This document shows, piece after piece, positions 24,768 to 32,438 of a stretch of 64,000 nt of DNA. The translations under genes were made by a program, and so were the position numbers. How positions within the stretch are numbered: position 1 is the stretch's first letter; every line of letters starts with the position of its first letter. The DNA lies in assembly GCA_035341665.1 (NCBI GenBank), contig DAOQVR010000013.1, positions 62,001-126,000 of the forward strand. Reading direction: 5' to 3'. The notes under the pieces were generated by a model, which had not been told where the DNA came from, ran no database searches, and saw only the letters and a list, made by a program, of their open reading frames with translations. The DNA is from DAOQVR01 sp035341665 (GTDB taxonomy: Bacteria > Chloroflexota > Anaerolineae > JAAYZQ01).

Positions 24768-26690
24768 ATGAAGGGAACGGCCCTCGTCGCCCTCTGCTTG
24801 TTGGCGCTCTTGCTTGCTTCCGGTTGCTCCGGATGGGCGCCGGGTGAGCAACCGGCGCCGACAGGGGACCAGACCGCTGCAGCCACGGCGATATTGGCGA
24901 GCGCCGTGGCGTCGTCGCCCACGCCAGGTCGCTCAGCCGTGCCCATCGTGGATAAGCCCACAGTGGCCGTGCCCACAGAGGTGCCGGTGGAGACAGAGGT
25001 GCCCGCCCCTACGCCGATGCCGGCCCAAGACCAACTTGTGTTCGACACGCTGCGCGACGGCAACGCGGAGATGTACCTTCTGGACGCATCGTCGGGTGCG
25101 CTGACCAACCTGACTCGCCACCCCAAGGAGGACCGCGCACCTGCTTGGAGACCCGACGGCGGTGCGCTCGCCTTCGAGTCGAACCGCGACGGCAACTGGG
25201 ACATCTACCTCCTTGATCTGGCCTCTGGCACCGTAGATCGGCTGACCGACCATCCAGCCTTCGACGGCGCGCCGTCCTGGAGCCCGGACGGAATGCGACT
25301 CGCCTTCGAGTCGTACCGCGATGGCAACCTCGAGCTGTATTCCATGGATGCCGATGGGACCGGCCTTTTGCGGCTGACGGAGGATGCCGCCGGCGACTAC
25401 GGCCCGGCGTGGAGCCCTGACGGCGAGACGATCGCCTTTACCTCGTGGCGCGACGGAAACAAGGAAGTCTATCTGGTCCCTGCCCAAGGTGGGCAAGCGG
25501 TGAATCTGACCAAGTCGCCGGCCGACGACGAGGATCCGGCATGGGCCCCCGGGAGCGACGCGATCGCCTTTGTCTCCTGGCGCGATGTGACCCAGGACGG
25601 CAACCGGAACGCCGAGATCTACCAAGTCTCTCGGGATGGCAGCGATCTGCGGCGTGTGACGGACAACCCCTGGCCCGACGCCGATCCCGGATTCGACGTC
25701 ACCGGCCGGCTCCTGTGGTCCGTCTACGATCCCGGGCCGGCCTTCGAGACCTACGATCCTGTCCGGCCGGGCGACTATCACCTCTACCGTCTGACGTCCG
25801 GCGCTCCCGAGCAGCTCACGGGGAGCGAATGGGACGACCGGAGACCGGCTCCCGCGCCCACCCAGCGCCTAGATCTCGGCCGGATACCCGGCGCGCTTCC
25901 TGCCGTGCCTGCCACCGCGACGCCGGAGCAGACCCTCTCAGGCGGCACGCTTGCCGCTGTGGTCGAGGTTCCCGGCATTCTCGCGGGCAAGGGAGGCCCG
26001 CCCATCCTGGCAAACGAGCTGGTTGTACCCTCCCTTTTGGCGTGGAGGCAGGATGTCCTGGAGGCGAGCGGCTGGGACTTTTTGCACGAGACTCTCGGCT
26101 CTTGGCGCAACGTCGACTCTGTGCGCAAGCGAGCCATGTACGCCTACGACTATGGGTTCCTGAGTTGGCACAAGACGGGGCGCGCCCTCGACCTTGCCCT
26201 GGAGCACAAGGTGGACGGTGCCGACCAATTGGTGCTGGCCCGCGAGGACGTCGCCGAGGGCATCTTCTGGCGTCTCTACCTGCGCGCCTCAAGGCAGGAC
26301 GGCAGCCAGGGCGAGCCGTTGAAAGAGAACCCCTGGCTTCGCTGGTGGTGGATCGTTCCGGCCGAAGACCCGGAGGCTTATGAGGCGGGGGGCAGGCGCC
26401 TGCCAATCCCGTCGGGCTACTACGTTGATCTCACAGCCTTGGCCAAGCGGCATGGGTGGGAGCGGATCTCATCCTACGCTATTGAGGGTGACTATCACTG
26501 GCTGACCGATACGAACGGCACAGAGTACTGGCACTACGAGCGCACGGACGGGCTGACCTGGTGGCAGGCGATGGGTCAGATCTATGATGCGGACACCTTG
26601 GAGGATGAGGTAGGCTGGGCGATCGGCCTGGATCGGGCGCAGACGGAGGAGATGATGCGCAGCAAGGGGGTCCCGACCCCTGTGCCCTAG
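24768..26690 (+). CDS. Lipoprotein: TolB-like beta-propeller joined to an M15 (VanY-like) peptidase domain
   Basis: A 640-residue lipoprotein with lipobox LASGC (Cys20) and a Pro/Thr/Ala-rich stalk (about 25-88). Residues 88-350 hold about six PD40/WD40-like repeats, each with a W-S/A-PDG-x-x-IAF-x-S-x-RDGN pattern, as in TolB. The C-terminal domain (about 405-610) carries SWHKTGRALDL (His468, Asp475) and TEYWHYE (Glu586, His589). This matches the SxHxxGxAxDL...ExWH zinc and catalytic signature of D-Ala-D-Ala carboxypeptidases of the LAS/M15 group. It may therefore cleave peptidoglycan peptides outside the cell, with the propeller as binding platform. The propeller call is firm; the M15 call rests on the motif pair. 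Its stop overlaps the convergent regulator gene by four bases. Confidence 0.82.
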   Translation: MKGTALVALCLLALLLASGCSGWAPGEQPAPTGDQTAAATAILASAVASSPTPGRSAVPIVDKPTVAVPTEVPVETEVPAPTPMPAQDQLVFDTLRDGNAEMYLLDASSGALTNLTRHPKEDRAPAWRPDGGALAFESNRDGNWDIYLLDLASGTVDRLTDHPAFDGAPSWSPDGMRLAFESYRDGNLELYSMDADGTGLLRLTEDAAGDYGPAWSPDGETIAFTSWRDGNKEVYLVPAQGGQAVNLTKSPADDEDPAWAPGSDAIAFVSWRDVTQDGNRNAEIYQVSRDGSDLRRVTDNPWPDADPGFDVTGRLLWSVYDPGPAFETYDPVRPGDYHLYRLTSGAPEQLTGSEWDDRRPAPAPTQRLDLGRIPGALPAVPATATPEQTLSGGTLAAVVEVPGILAGKGGPPILANELVVPSLLAWRQDVLEASGWDFLHETLGSWRNVDSVRKRAMYAYDYGFLSWHKTGRALDLALEHKVDGADQLVLAREDVAEGIFWRLYLRASRQDGSQGEPLKENPWLRWWWIVPAEDPEAYEAGGRRLPIPSGYYVDLTALAKRHGWERISSYAIEGDYHWLTDTNGTEYWHYERTDGLTWWQAMGQIYDADTLEDEVGWAIGLDRAQTEEMMRSKGVPTPVP

Positions 26691-27346
26691 GGAGCCTCAG
26701 GGCCGGCCGCCTCGCCCATGTCGAGCCGGTAGCCCAGGCCCCGCTCGGTGATGATCACGCGCGGGTGGCGCGGGTCCACCTCGATGATGTGGCGCAAGTG
26801 CGAGATGTGCACATCCAGGGCCCGGGTGCTGTCTCCATCGTCCGTGTCCCAGACCCGCCTGAACAGATCGTCCCGTGCCAGGGTTTGGCCGGGTTGCTCC
26901 ATGAGCTGGGCGAGGATCTGGCAGCCTATGGGCTTGAGTAGGTGGAACTTGTCTCCGACCTGGAGGCGCCGGGCCTGCGTATCGAGACAGAGGTCGCCGG
27001 CGTGAAGGATGCCAGGGGCGGTGCGGTGGATTGCCTCCTTGACCGTCTGTGCCACTGAGGGAAGGGAAGACGAGCGCGGGAGGCAGGCATAGGCACCCTC
27101 GGGTGCCTTCTGATCGGGGCGCTGCAGCACCACCAATGGAACATCGAAGCGGCGCCGCAGCCTAGCCATCGCACGTTCACCGCCCGAATCGGGCAGCTCG
27201 ATGATGACGACCGTCGGGCTCAAATCGACTGCGAGGGCCGCTTCCGTGCTGGGCAGCCAGTATGCACGCCCCTCGCCGACCGCATCCTGCAGGCGGTGTG
27301 CCAGAGACTGGGAACGAGCGATAACGAGCAGGCTTGCCGGGTTCAT
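26687..27346 (-). CDS. OmpR-type winged-helix regulator with a degenerate receiver domain
   Basis: A 219-residue protein. Residues 1-110 have the size and strand pattern of a receiver domain. However, the acidic pocket is absent (VIARSQS where VDDE is expected) and the phosphorylatable aspartate is replaced by Glu50 (VVIIELP). Residues 115-210 are a normal trans_reg_C winged helix, ending RALDVHISHLRHIIEVDP and VIITERGLGYRLD. It probably binds DNA without phosphorylation, perhaps permanently active through the glutamate. No partner kinase is adjacent. The ATG at 27346 is the only good start. The gene converges on the M15 lipoprotein gene with a four-base overlap of the stops. Confidence 0.88.
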   Translation of the reverse strand: MNPASLLVIARSQSLAHRLQDAVGEGRAYWLPSTEAALAVDLSPTVVIIELPDSGGERAMARLRRRFDVPLVVLQRPDQKAPEGAYACLPRSSSLPSVAQTVKEAIHRTAPGILHAGDLCLDTQARRLQVGDKFHLLKPIGCQILAQLMEQPGQTLARDDLFRRVWDTDDGDSTRALDVHISHLRHIIEVDPRHPRVIITERGLGYRLDMGEAAGPEAP

Positions 27347-27417
27347 GATTGTGCTCTGGTTTCGTGCAGGCGTCCGCGCATGCGCAGTGGTTCTTGTCGT
27401 TCGGCGACCGCAGGGCC

Positions 27418-27446
27418 ATTCTAGCCCGGCTTCTGTGCCCTGTCAA
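27418..27446 (-). promoter_or_regulatory. Promoter of the degenerate OmpR-type regulator
   Basis: On the minus strand a perfect TTGACA (27446-27441), a 17 bp spacer and TAGAAT (27423-27418) lie 72 bases upstream of the ATG at 27346. Confidence 0.78.
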
Positions 27447-27828
27447 TCTGGCTCGATGCGACGCTCGGCCCGGCGCGGAGCCACAACCTCTTGGGGTAAT
27501 TGCAGCGGGAGGCACAGCTGGTTGTGGTCAGTCGGCGAGGTCCGGTACCTTGCTGGCGGGTGGGCAGAGGTTCCTTCAGAGCGGCTCGCCGCGGCACCCA
27601 GCCCACTTGCAGGGTCCGCAGGCGCCAGCACAGGCAATGCGGGCCCGGGGCTGCGCCACAGCGGTACGTCCGGAGTCCATCATGTGGGCGCTCGCCTGCC
27701 GAGCCTAGGGCGCGACGCTGGCGAAAGATGCCAGGAGGCACGAAGGGGGTCCTGGCCCGACAACAGGAGTGATGCTTCGCCCTCTGCAGCCGTTGAGTAT
27801 GACAGACTGAAGAGCGCAGCGGCCCTGC
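27447..27828. other. Intergenic stretch without a recognisable gene
   Basis: About 380 bases between the promoter of the minus-strand regulator and the yrdC/sua5-type gene. Open frames crossing it in both directions have no family motifs. I looked for tRNA, tmRNA, RNase P and SRP RNA core motifs and saw none. The promoter of the Sua5 gene is presumably here, but no clear hexamer pair was found. Confidence 0.5.
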
Positions 27829-27846
27829 ATGGGAGGAGGTGCGGGC

Positions 27847-28509
27847 TTGAGGAAAACTAGGTACAAGACACAGGTCCTTCCGGCCGGCGCCCCCGGCGCC
27901 CTCGACCTTGCCGTGGAGCTTCTGCTCAGCGGGGAGCCGGTGGTTTTCCCAACCGATACCGTCTATGGGCTTGGCGCCGATGCACTGATCCCTGCCGCGG
28001 TGGAGCGCCTCTATGCGGTCAAGCAGAGGCCCCTCCAGATAGCCGTGCCGCTCTTGCTTGCCGACGCCTGCTCCCTGTCTGAGGTTTGTGTCGACGTTCC
28101 TCCCCTGGCCTGGAAGCTCGCGGGCCGTTTCTGGCCGGGTGCGCTCAGCCTGGTCCTGCGCCGTGCCCCGGCTGTGCCCGACGTGGTCACCGCAGGCGGC
28201 TGGACCGTGGCCGTGCGCGTGCCCGATCATGGGCTGGTAAGGGAGTTGTGCCGGCGCCTGGATGCGCCACTGGCCGTCACCAGCGCCAACCGGCACCGGA
28301 GGCCCGACCCGGTGACTGCGGCTGCGGCTCTTCATGACCTGAATGGCCGCGTGCCGCTTCTCCTGGATGGTGGCACCTGCCCCGGCGGCGTGCCGTCGAC
28401 GGTCCTCGACATGACGGCCAGCCCCCCAACCGTGCGGCGAACCGGCCCCATCACGGAAGAGCAGATCGCAGCGGCGCTCGGCCCCGGCTCGTGGATTTCG
28501 TCGCCCTAG
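27847..28509 (+). CDS. L-threonylcarbamoyladenylate synthase (Sua5/YrdC family)
   Basis: A 220-residue YrdC-domain protein. The core shows GEPVVFPTDTVYGLGADAL, the conserved KxR replaced by KQRP (AVKQRPLQIAVPLLL), FWPGALSLVL, VAVRVPDH and LAVTSANRHRRPDP. It makes threonylcarbamoyl-AMP from threonine, bicarbonate and ATP for the t6A modification at position 37 of ANN-decoding tRNAs. It lacks the long Sua5 C-terminal domain. The TTG at 27847 is chosen because GGAGGAGGTG lies five bases upstream; an ATG at 27829 would overlap that binding site. The tandem neighbours are unrelated, and it appears to be a single-gene unit. Confidence 0.9.
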   Translation: MRKTRYKTQVLPAGAPGALDLAVELLLSGEPVVFPTDTVYGLGADALIPAAVERLYAVKQRPLQIAVPLLLADACSLSEVCVDVPPLAWKLAGRFWPGALSLVLRRAPAVPDVVTAGGWTVAVRVPDHGLVRELCRRLDAPLAVTSANRHRRPDPVTAAAALHDLNGRVPLLLDGGTCPGGVPSTVLDMTASPPTVRRTGPITEEQIAAALGPGSWISSP

Positions 28510-28782
28510 TGGTGAGGTCTCCCAGACAGGGCGCAACCGATCGGAGAACGGCTCGCGTCCGTGCTCATCGAGCGAGCTTGGGCCACGCTCAGCGCGCAGG
28601 GGGGAAGAGGCCAATGCCGCTCCGTTGGGTTGGTGAGCTCTGACACTCTGACACGTTTTTGAGGGTACTATCCCGAAATGCCCGAATTTCCAGAAACGAT
28701 TATCGACTATCGCTTGCCTGGATCGGGAGGGATGGGGCCGAGGCCGGCGTTTTGATCCAGGCGCAGCGAGGCCGCGCGGCGG
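28510..28782. other. Intergenic stretch without a recognisable gene
   Basis: About 270 bases between the Sua5-type gene and the next promoter. It has a short direct repeat (TGACACTCTGACAC, around 28640) and an AT-richer patch near 28670-28710, unlike the GC-rich surroundings. No coding or RNA motif was recognised. Confidence 0.4.
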
Positions 28783-28811
28783 TTGACGCTTGCCCCAAGG
28801 AGGGCTATAAT
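28783..28811 (+). promoter_or_regulatory. Promoter of the LiaF-like / glycosyltransferase operon
   Basis: TTGACG (28783-28788), a 17 bp spacer and a perfect TATAAT (28806-28811) lie 31 bases before the ATG at 28843, with a strong GGAGGAAGGAG in between. Confidence 0.82.
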
Positions 28812-28842
28812 ACCCCCATCTTGTGGAGGAAGGAGAAAGGAA

Positions 28843-29379
28843 ATGAAGTCCAGCAGAAGCGGCGCCCTCGTGGGCGGTGTTGTCCTCGTCATCCTCGGAA
28901 TCCTTCTGCTCCTGGCCAGGCTCACCCGGTGGGGAGATTGGGGCGGCTGGCAGAGCCTGTGGCCGGTTTTCGTGGTGGGCTTTGGGCTGCTCTTCCTGGT
29001 GTCCTACTTTGCCGGGGGCATGAAAGATGGCGGCCTGGCCTTCCTGGCGACTGGCCTGATCTTGACTGGCATCTTCTTCTTTGGCTTCACCCTCCAGCCC
29101 GGTCTGTGGCGGTGGGGGGAGATGTCCAGGCTCTGGCCCGTCTTCGTGCTGATCTGGGGCTTGGCGTTCGTGGTCGATTTCTTGGCCGAGCGCCGGAAGC
29201 GGCGTGATCTTGGAGGGCTCGGCTTTGGCCTTGTCGCCATGACCTTCGGTGGGCTTGCCCTCGGAGTCACGCAGTTCGGTCTCAGCAGTAGCATTGCCGA
29301 TTTCTGGCCTTTGCTCATCGTGGCACTGGGCCTGTTCGGGTTGCTGACGGGGGTGGTGCGGACGGTGCGGCGCAAATAG
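28843..29379 (+). CDS. LiaF/DUF5668-like integral membrane protein
   Basis: A 178-residue membrane protein with about six hydrophobic helices. Repeated blocks with a WP pair (WQSLWPVFVVGFGLLFLV, RLWPVFVLIWGLAFVVDFL, DFWPLLIVALGLFGLLTG) are typical of the LiaF transmembrane/DUF5668 repeat. The soluble beta-domain of full LiaF is missing. Related proteins take part in cell-envelope stress sensing or are of unknown function. It is expressed from a strong promoter and is directly followed by the glycosyltransferase gene (ATG right after its TAG), so a cell-surface role is plausible. Confidence 0.8.
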   Translation: MKSSRSGALVGGVVLVILGILLLLARLTRWGDWGGWQSLWPVFVVGFGLLFLVSYFAGGMKDGGLAFLATGLILTGIFFFGFTLQPGLWRWGEMSRLWPVFVLIWGLAFVVDFLAERRKRRDLGGLGFGLVAMTFGGLALGVTQFGLSSSIADFWPLLIVALGLFGLLTGVVRTVRRK

Positions 29380-30492
29380 ATGCGGATAGGGGTGGACGCC
29401 AGCCGGGCGACCGCGCAGCAGCGCACCGGCACTGAGAACTATTCGCTGCACCTGATCCGTGCGCTGCTGTCGCTCGGCTCGCAGCACCCGATCCGCCTCT
29501 ATTTCAACCAGCCCCCATCATCTGGGCTGCTGGGCAGCGGGGTGGAGGTTCGGACCATACCCTTCCCCCGTGTGTGGACGCATGCGCGGCTGTCGTGGGA
29601 GATGCTCCTCCGGCCGCCCGATGTGCTCTTCGTGCCCTCGCACGTACTGCCCATCATCCATCCGCGCCGCAGCGTCGTGACCATCCATGACCTCGGCTTC
29701 CTCTACTACCCGGAGGCGCACACCGCATTCCAGAACGCCTACTTGCGCTGGTCGACTCGGTACAATGGCGGCTCGGCCGCGCTTGTCGTCGCCGATTCCC
29801 TGGCGACCCGCCAGGACCTCGTGCGCCATTACCGTACGGATCCTGCCAAGATCCGCGTCATTTATCCCGGGCGCGACGAGTCCCTGGGGCGTGTCGACGA
29901 TCCGGCCGTCCTGGGCGAGCTACGGGCGCGGTTCGGCCTGCCCGATGACTACCTCCTCTACGTCGGCACCCTCCATCCCCGCAAGAACCTGGTTCGGCTC
30001 GTCGAGGCCTTTTGCGCCGCGCTGCCCGCCCTCCGGCCCGGCACCCGGCTCGTGCTCGCGGGCAAGGTAGGGTGGCACCACGACGCCCTGCTGGCGCGCG
30101 TCCAGCAGCTCGGCCTGCAGGACCTCGTGCTCCTGCCGGGCTATGTTGCCGAGGCCGACCTGCCCGCGCTTCTCAGCGGCGCATCTGCGTTCCTCTTCCC
30201 GTCGCTCCATGAGGGTTTTGGATTTCCCGTGATTGAGGCCATGGCGTGCAGTGTGCCCGTCGTCTGCTCCAATGCCTCCTCGCTTCCCGAGGTCGCCGGA
30301 GATGCAGCCCTCCTCGTCGATCCTATGGACACAGCGGCCTGGGCGGCGGCCATCGAGCGGGTATCGAACGACGATCGACTGCGGCGCGAGCTCATGGAGC
30401 GTGGCCGCCGGCAGGTCACCCGTTTCTCATGGCAAAGCTGCGCCAGGCAGGTGCTCGAGCTCCTCGAAGAGGTGGGGCGTGGGCTCGCTTGA
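29380..30492 (+). CDS. Glycosyltransferase family 4 (GT-B, group 1)
   Basis: A 370-residue GT-B glycosyltransferase. The N-terminal half starts MRIGVDASRATAQQRTGTENY and contains VTIHDLGFLYYPE. The C-terminal nucleotide-sugar domain has YVGTLHPRKNLVRLVEAF, LLPGYVAEADLPALLSGA and the EX7E-type retaining motif FPSLHEGFGFPVIEAMACSVPV. It transfers a sugar from a nucleotide donor to a growing surface glycan at the cytoplasmic face. The ATG follows directly on the stop of the LiaF-like gene, and its 3' end overlaps the WecG/TagA-type gene by 14 bases, so all three form one operon. Confidence 0.93.
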   Translation: MRIGVDASRATAQQRTGTENYSLHLIRALLSLGSQHPIRLYFNQPPSSGLLGSGVEVRTIPFPRVWTHARLSWEMLLRPPDVLFVPSHVLPIIHPRRSVVTIHDLGFLYYPEAHTAFQNAYLRWSTRYNGGSAALVVADSLATRQDLVRHYRTDPAKIRVIYPGRDESLGRVDDPAVLGELRARFGLPDDYLLYVGTLHPRKNLVRLVEAFCAALPALRPGTRLVLAGKVGWHHDALLARVQQLGLQDLVLLPGYVAEADLPALLSGASAFLFPSLHEGFGFPVIEAMACSVPVVCSNASSLPEVAGDAALLVDPMDTAAWAAAIERVSNDDRLRRELMERGRRQVTRFSWQSCARQVLELLEEVGRGLA

Positions 30493-31210
30493 CATTCTCG
30501 GCGTCCGGGTCGATGCCACGACCTATGGAGGCCTGCTTGCGTTGGTGGACGCGTTCGTCGCCTCGCGGCAGCCACACCAGGTGGTGACCCTCAACCCCGA
30601 GATGCTGGTGGCTGCCCACGGCGACGCTGTGCTGCGCGCGCAGCTCAACGCCGCGGACCTCAACGTCGCCGACGGGATTGGCATTCTCCTTGCTGCGCGC
30701 CTGCTTGGGCGCAGGTTGCCGGGCCGGATCACAGGCTCGGACGGGATCCTGCTCCTTGCCGCGCACTGCGCGGAGCGGGGCTACAGGCCCTACCTCTTAG
30801 GGGCTGCGCCGGGGATAGCCGAAGCTGCCGCGCGGCGCTTGGTCGCCCTCAACCCCGGACTTGTCGTCGCCGGGACACACTCGGGCTCGCCCCGCCCGGA
30901 AGAGGAACCGGCCATCGTCCAGCGAATCCGCGCAGCAGCGCCCGACCTGCTCTTTGTGGCTTACGGCGTGCCGGCCGAGGAGGCCTGGATCGCCCGCAAC
31001 CGCCGTCGGCTGGGCGTGCCAGTCATGATGGGCGTCGGCGGAAGCCTCGACTTCCTGGCCGGGGTCGTGCGGCGGGCGCCCATCTGGGTCAGGAGGGTGG
31101 GTTTGGAGTGGCTCCACCGCTTGGCACGCGAGCCGTGGCGCTGGCGCCGGCAGCTGGCACTGCCGCGCTTCGTGTGGCTCGTCCTTCGCCAGCGGCTGGC
31201 ACGAGACTAG
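30479..31210 (+). CDS. WecG/TagA/CpsF-family glycosyltransferase
   Basis: A 243-residue GT26-family enzyme, with VTLNPEMLVAAHGD near the N-terminus, ADGIGILLAARLLG, the catalytic-region ITGSDGILLL, GYRPYLLGAAPG and FVAYGVPAEEAWIARNR, then the membrane-associating tail RRAPIWVRRVGLEWLHRLAREP. Family members add N-acetylmannosamine or a similar sugar to a lipid-linked acceptor during surface polymer synthesis. GTG at 30479 is chosen because GAGGTGGGG is just upstream and the family's first strand starts there; a longer frame from 30233 would lie inside the preceding gene. The 14-base overlap implies coupled translation. Confidence 0.92.
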   Translation: MGSLDILGVRVDATTYGGLLALVDAFVASRQPHQVVTLNPEMLVAAHGDAVLRAQLNAADLNVADGIGILLAARLLGRRLPGRITGSDGILLLAAHCAERGYRPYLLGAAPGIAEAAARRLVALNPGLVVAGTHSGSPRPEEEPAIVQRIRAAAPDLLFVAYGVPAEEAWIARNRRRLGVPVMMGVGGSLDFLAGVVRRAPIWVRRVGLEWLHRLAREPWRWRRQLALPRFVWLVLRQRLARD

Positions 31211-31223
31211 ACTGGGAGGCTTC

Positions 31224-32417
31224 ATGGAACCGTCGATTCGTATACCGAGGTCCGAGTTCGAGCTGCGCGCAGGCAAGCTCCTAAGCGCCATCCGAGAGCA
31301 GCGCCTCGCGGGGGCCGTGCTCTTCGACAGTCACTACATAACGTACTACACCGACTTTGCCTTCATTCCGACTGAGCGGCCCATGGCGCTCGCCGTCAGC
31401 GCGGAAGGAGAGCGTGTGCTCTTTGTACCAAGGCTGGAGCTCGAGCACGCGCAGGCGGAGGCGGTCGTCGACCGCGTCGAGACCTACCCGGAGTACCCCG
31501 ACGATCCCCACCCGATGCTCCGGCTGAGCTCAGTGCTGGCAGACATGGGCATCGCCGGCCCTCTGGGCGTGGACGGCGACGGCTACCCCTGGGTCCTGGG
31601 ATATCAGGGACCGTCCCTGTCGGAGGTCACCGGGCTGGCGGTCCAGCGCATCGGCGCCGCCGTCGAGGATCAGATGAGGATCAAGAGCACGTCCGAGATT
31701 GCGCTGATCCGGGAGAGCGCCAAGTGGAGCCATCTGGCCCACCGGCTGCTGCAGCGCTATACGCGGCCGGGAGCCAACGAGACGCAAGTCTCCCTGCGGG
31801 CCAGCCAGGAGGCCACTCTAGCTCTCGTAGACACACTCGGTCCGCTCTACCGGGCTCGCGGTTTCTTCTCCGAAGGTGCGTCGGCCGGATACCGGGGGCA
31901 GATCGGGCGTCAGGCAGCCATTCCGCACGCGCTCGCGACCAATGCCGCCTTCCAGAGGGGGGATGTCGTGGTCACCGGCGCCTCGGCGATGGTCTGGGGC
32001 TACCAGGCCGAGCTGGAGCGGACGCTCGTGCTCGGCGAGCCCAGCCCTGAGCAGCGCCGTCTCTTCGAGCACATGGTCGCCCTGCAACAGACTGCGTTCG
32101 ATGGGCTGAGGCCCGGTGCGCGCTGCTGTGACGTCGATCGCGCGGTGCGCGACTACTTCAGCAGGCACGACCTGATGCCCTACTGGAGGCACCATTCGGG
32201 CCATGGGATCGGGTTGCGCTACCACGAAGGGCCCTTTCTGGACATGGGCGATGGGACTGTCCTTCGGCCTGGGATGGTGCTCACCGTGGAGCCCGGCCTG
32301 TACGTGGCCGGACTGGGCGGCTTCCGGCACTCGGATACGGTGGTGATCACCGAGGACGGGATGGACCTCATCACCTACTACCCGCGTGACTTGGACAGCC
32401 TCACGCTGCCTGCCTGA
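31224..32417 (+). CDS. M24 (Xaa-Pro peptidase-like) protein with altered metal site
   Basis: A 397-residue protein with a creatinase N-terminal domain (about 10-140) and a pita-bread M24 domain (about 155-390). Compared with the family pattern, the first metal aspartate is Gly252 (VVVTGASA), the second is Glu263 (AELERT) and the last glutamate is Ser370 (GFRHSDTVV). His327 (HHSGHGIG) and Glu356 (TVEPGLY) remain. Three of five metal ligands are thus changed, so a normal two-metal aminopeptidase is unlikely. Creatinase, a metal-free relative, and the one-metal lyase DddP show that the fold can do other chemistry. The substrate is unknown. It follows the glycosyltransferase by 13 bases with GGGAGG before the ATG. 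Confidence 0.85.
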   Translation: MEPSIRIPRSEFELRAGKLLSAIREQRLAGAVLFDSHYITYYTDFAFIPTERPMALAVSAEGERVLFVPRLELEHAQAEAVVDRVETYPEYPDDPHPMLRLSSVLADMGIAGPLGVDGDGYPWVLGYQGPSLSEVTGLAVQRIGAAVEDQMRIKSTSEIALIRESAKWSHLAHRLLQRYTRPGANETQVSLRASQEATLALVDTLGPLYRARGFFSEGASAGYRGQIGRQAAIPHALATNAAFQRGDVVVTGASAMVWGYQAELERTLVLGEPSPEQRRLFEHMVALQQTAFDGLRPGARCCDVDRAVRDYFSRHDLMPYWRHHSGHGIGLRYHEGPFLDMGDGTVLRPGMVLTVEPGLYVAGLGGFRHSDTVVITEDGMDLITYYPRDLDSLTLPA

Positions 32418-32438
32418 CTCGGTCTATCGAGCGCAACG

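Noticed and set aside
27421..29487. Long open frame on the minus strand (688 codons) over the Sua5, intergenic and LiaF-like region
   Set aside because: It lies opposite two well-supported genes and has a composition of His, Gln, Pro and Arg typical of GC-rich antisense frames, with no family motif.
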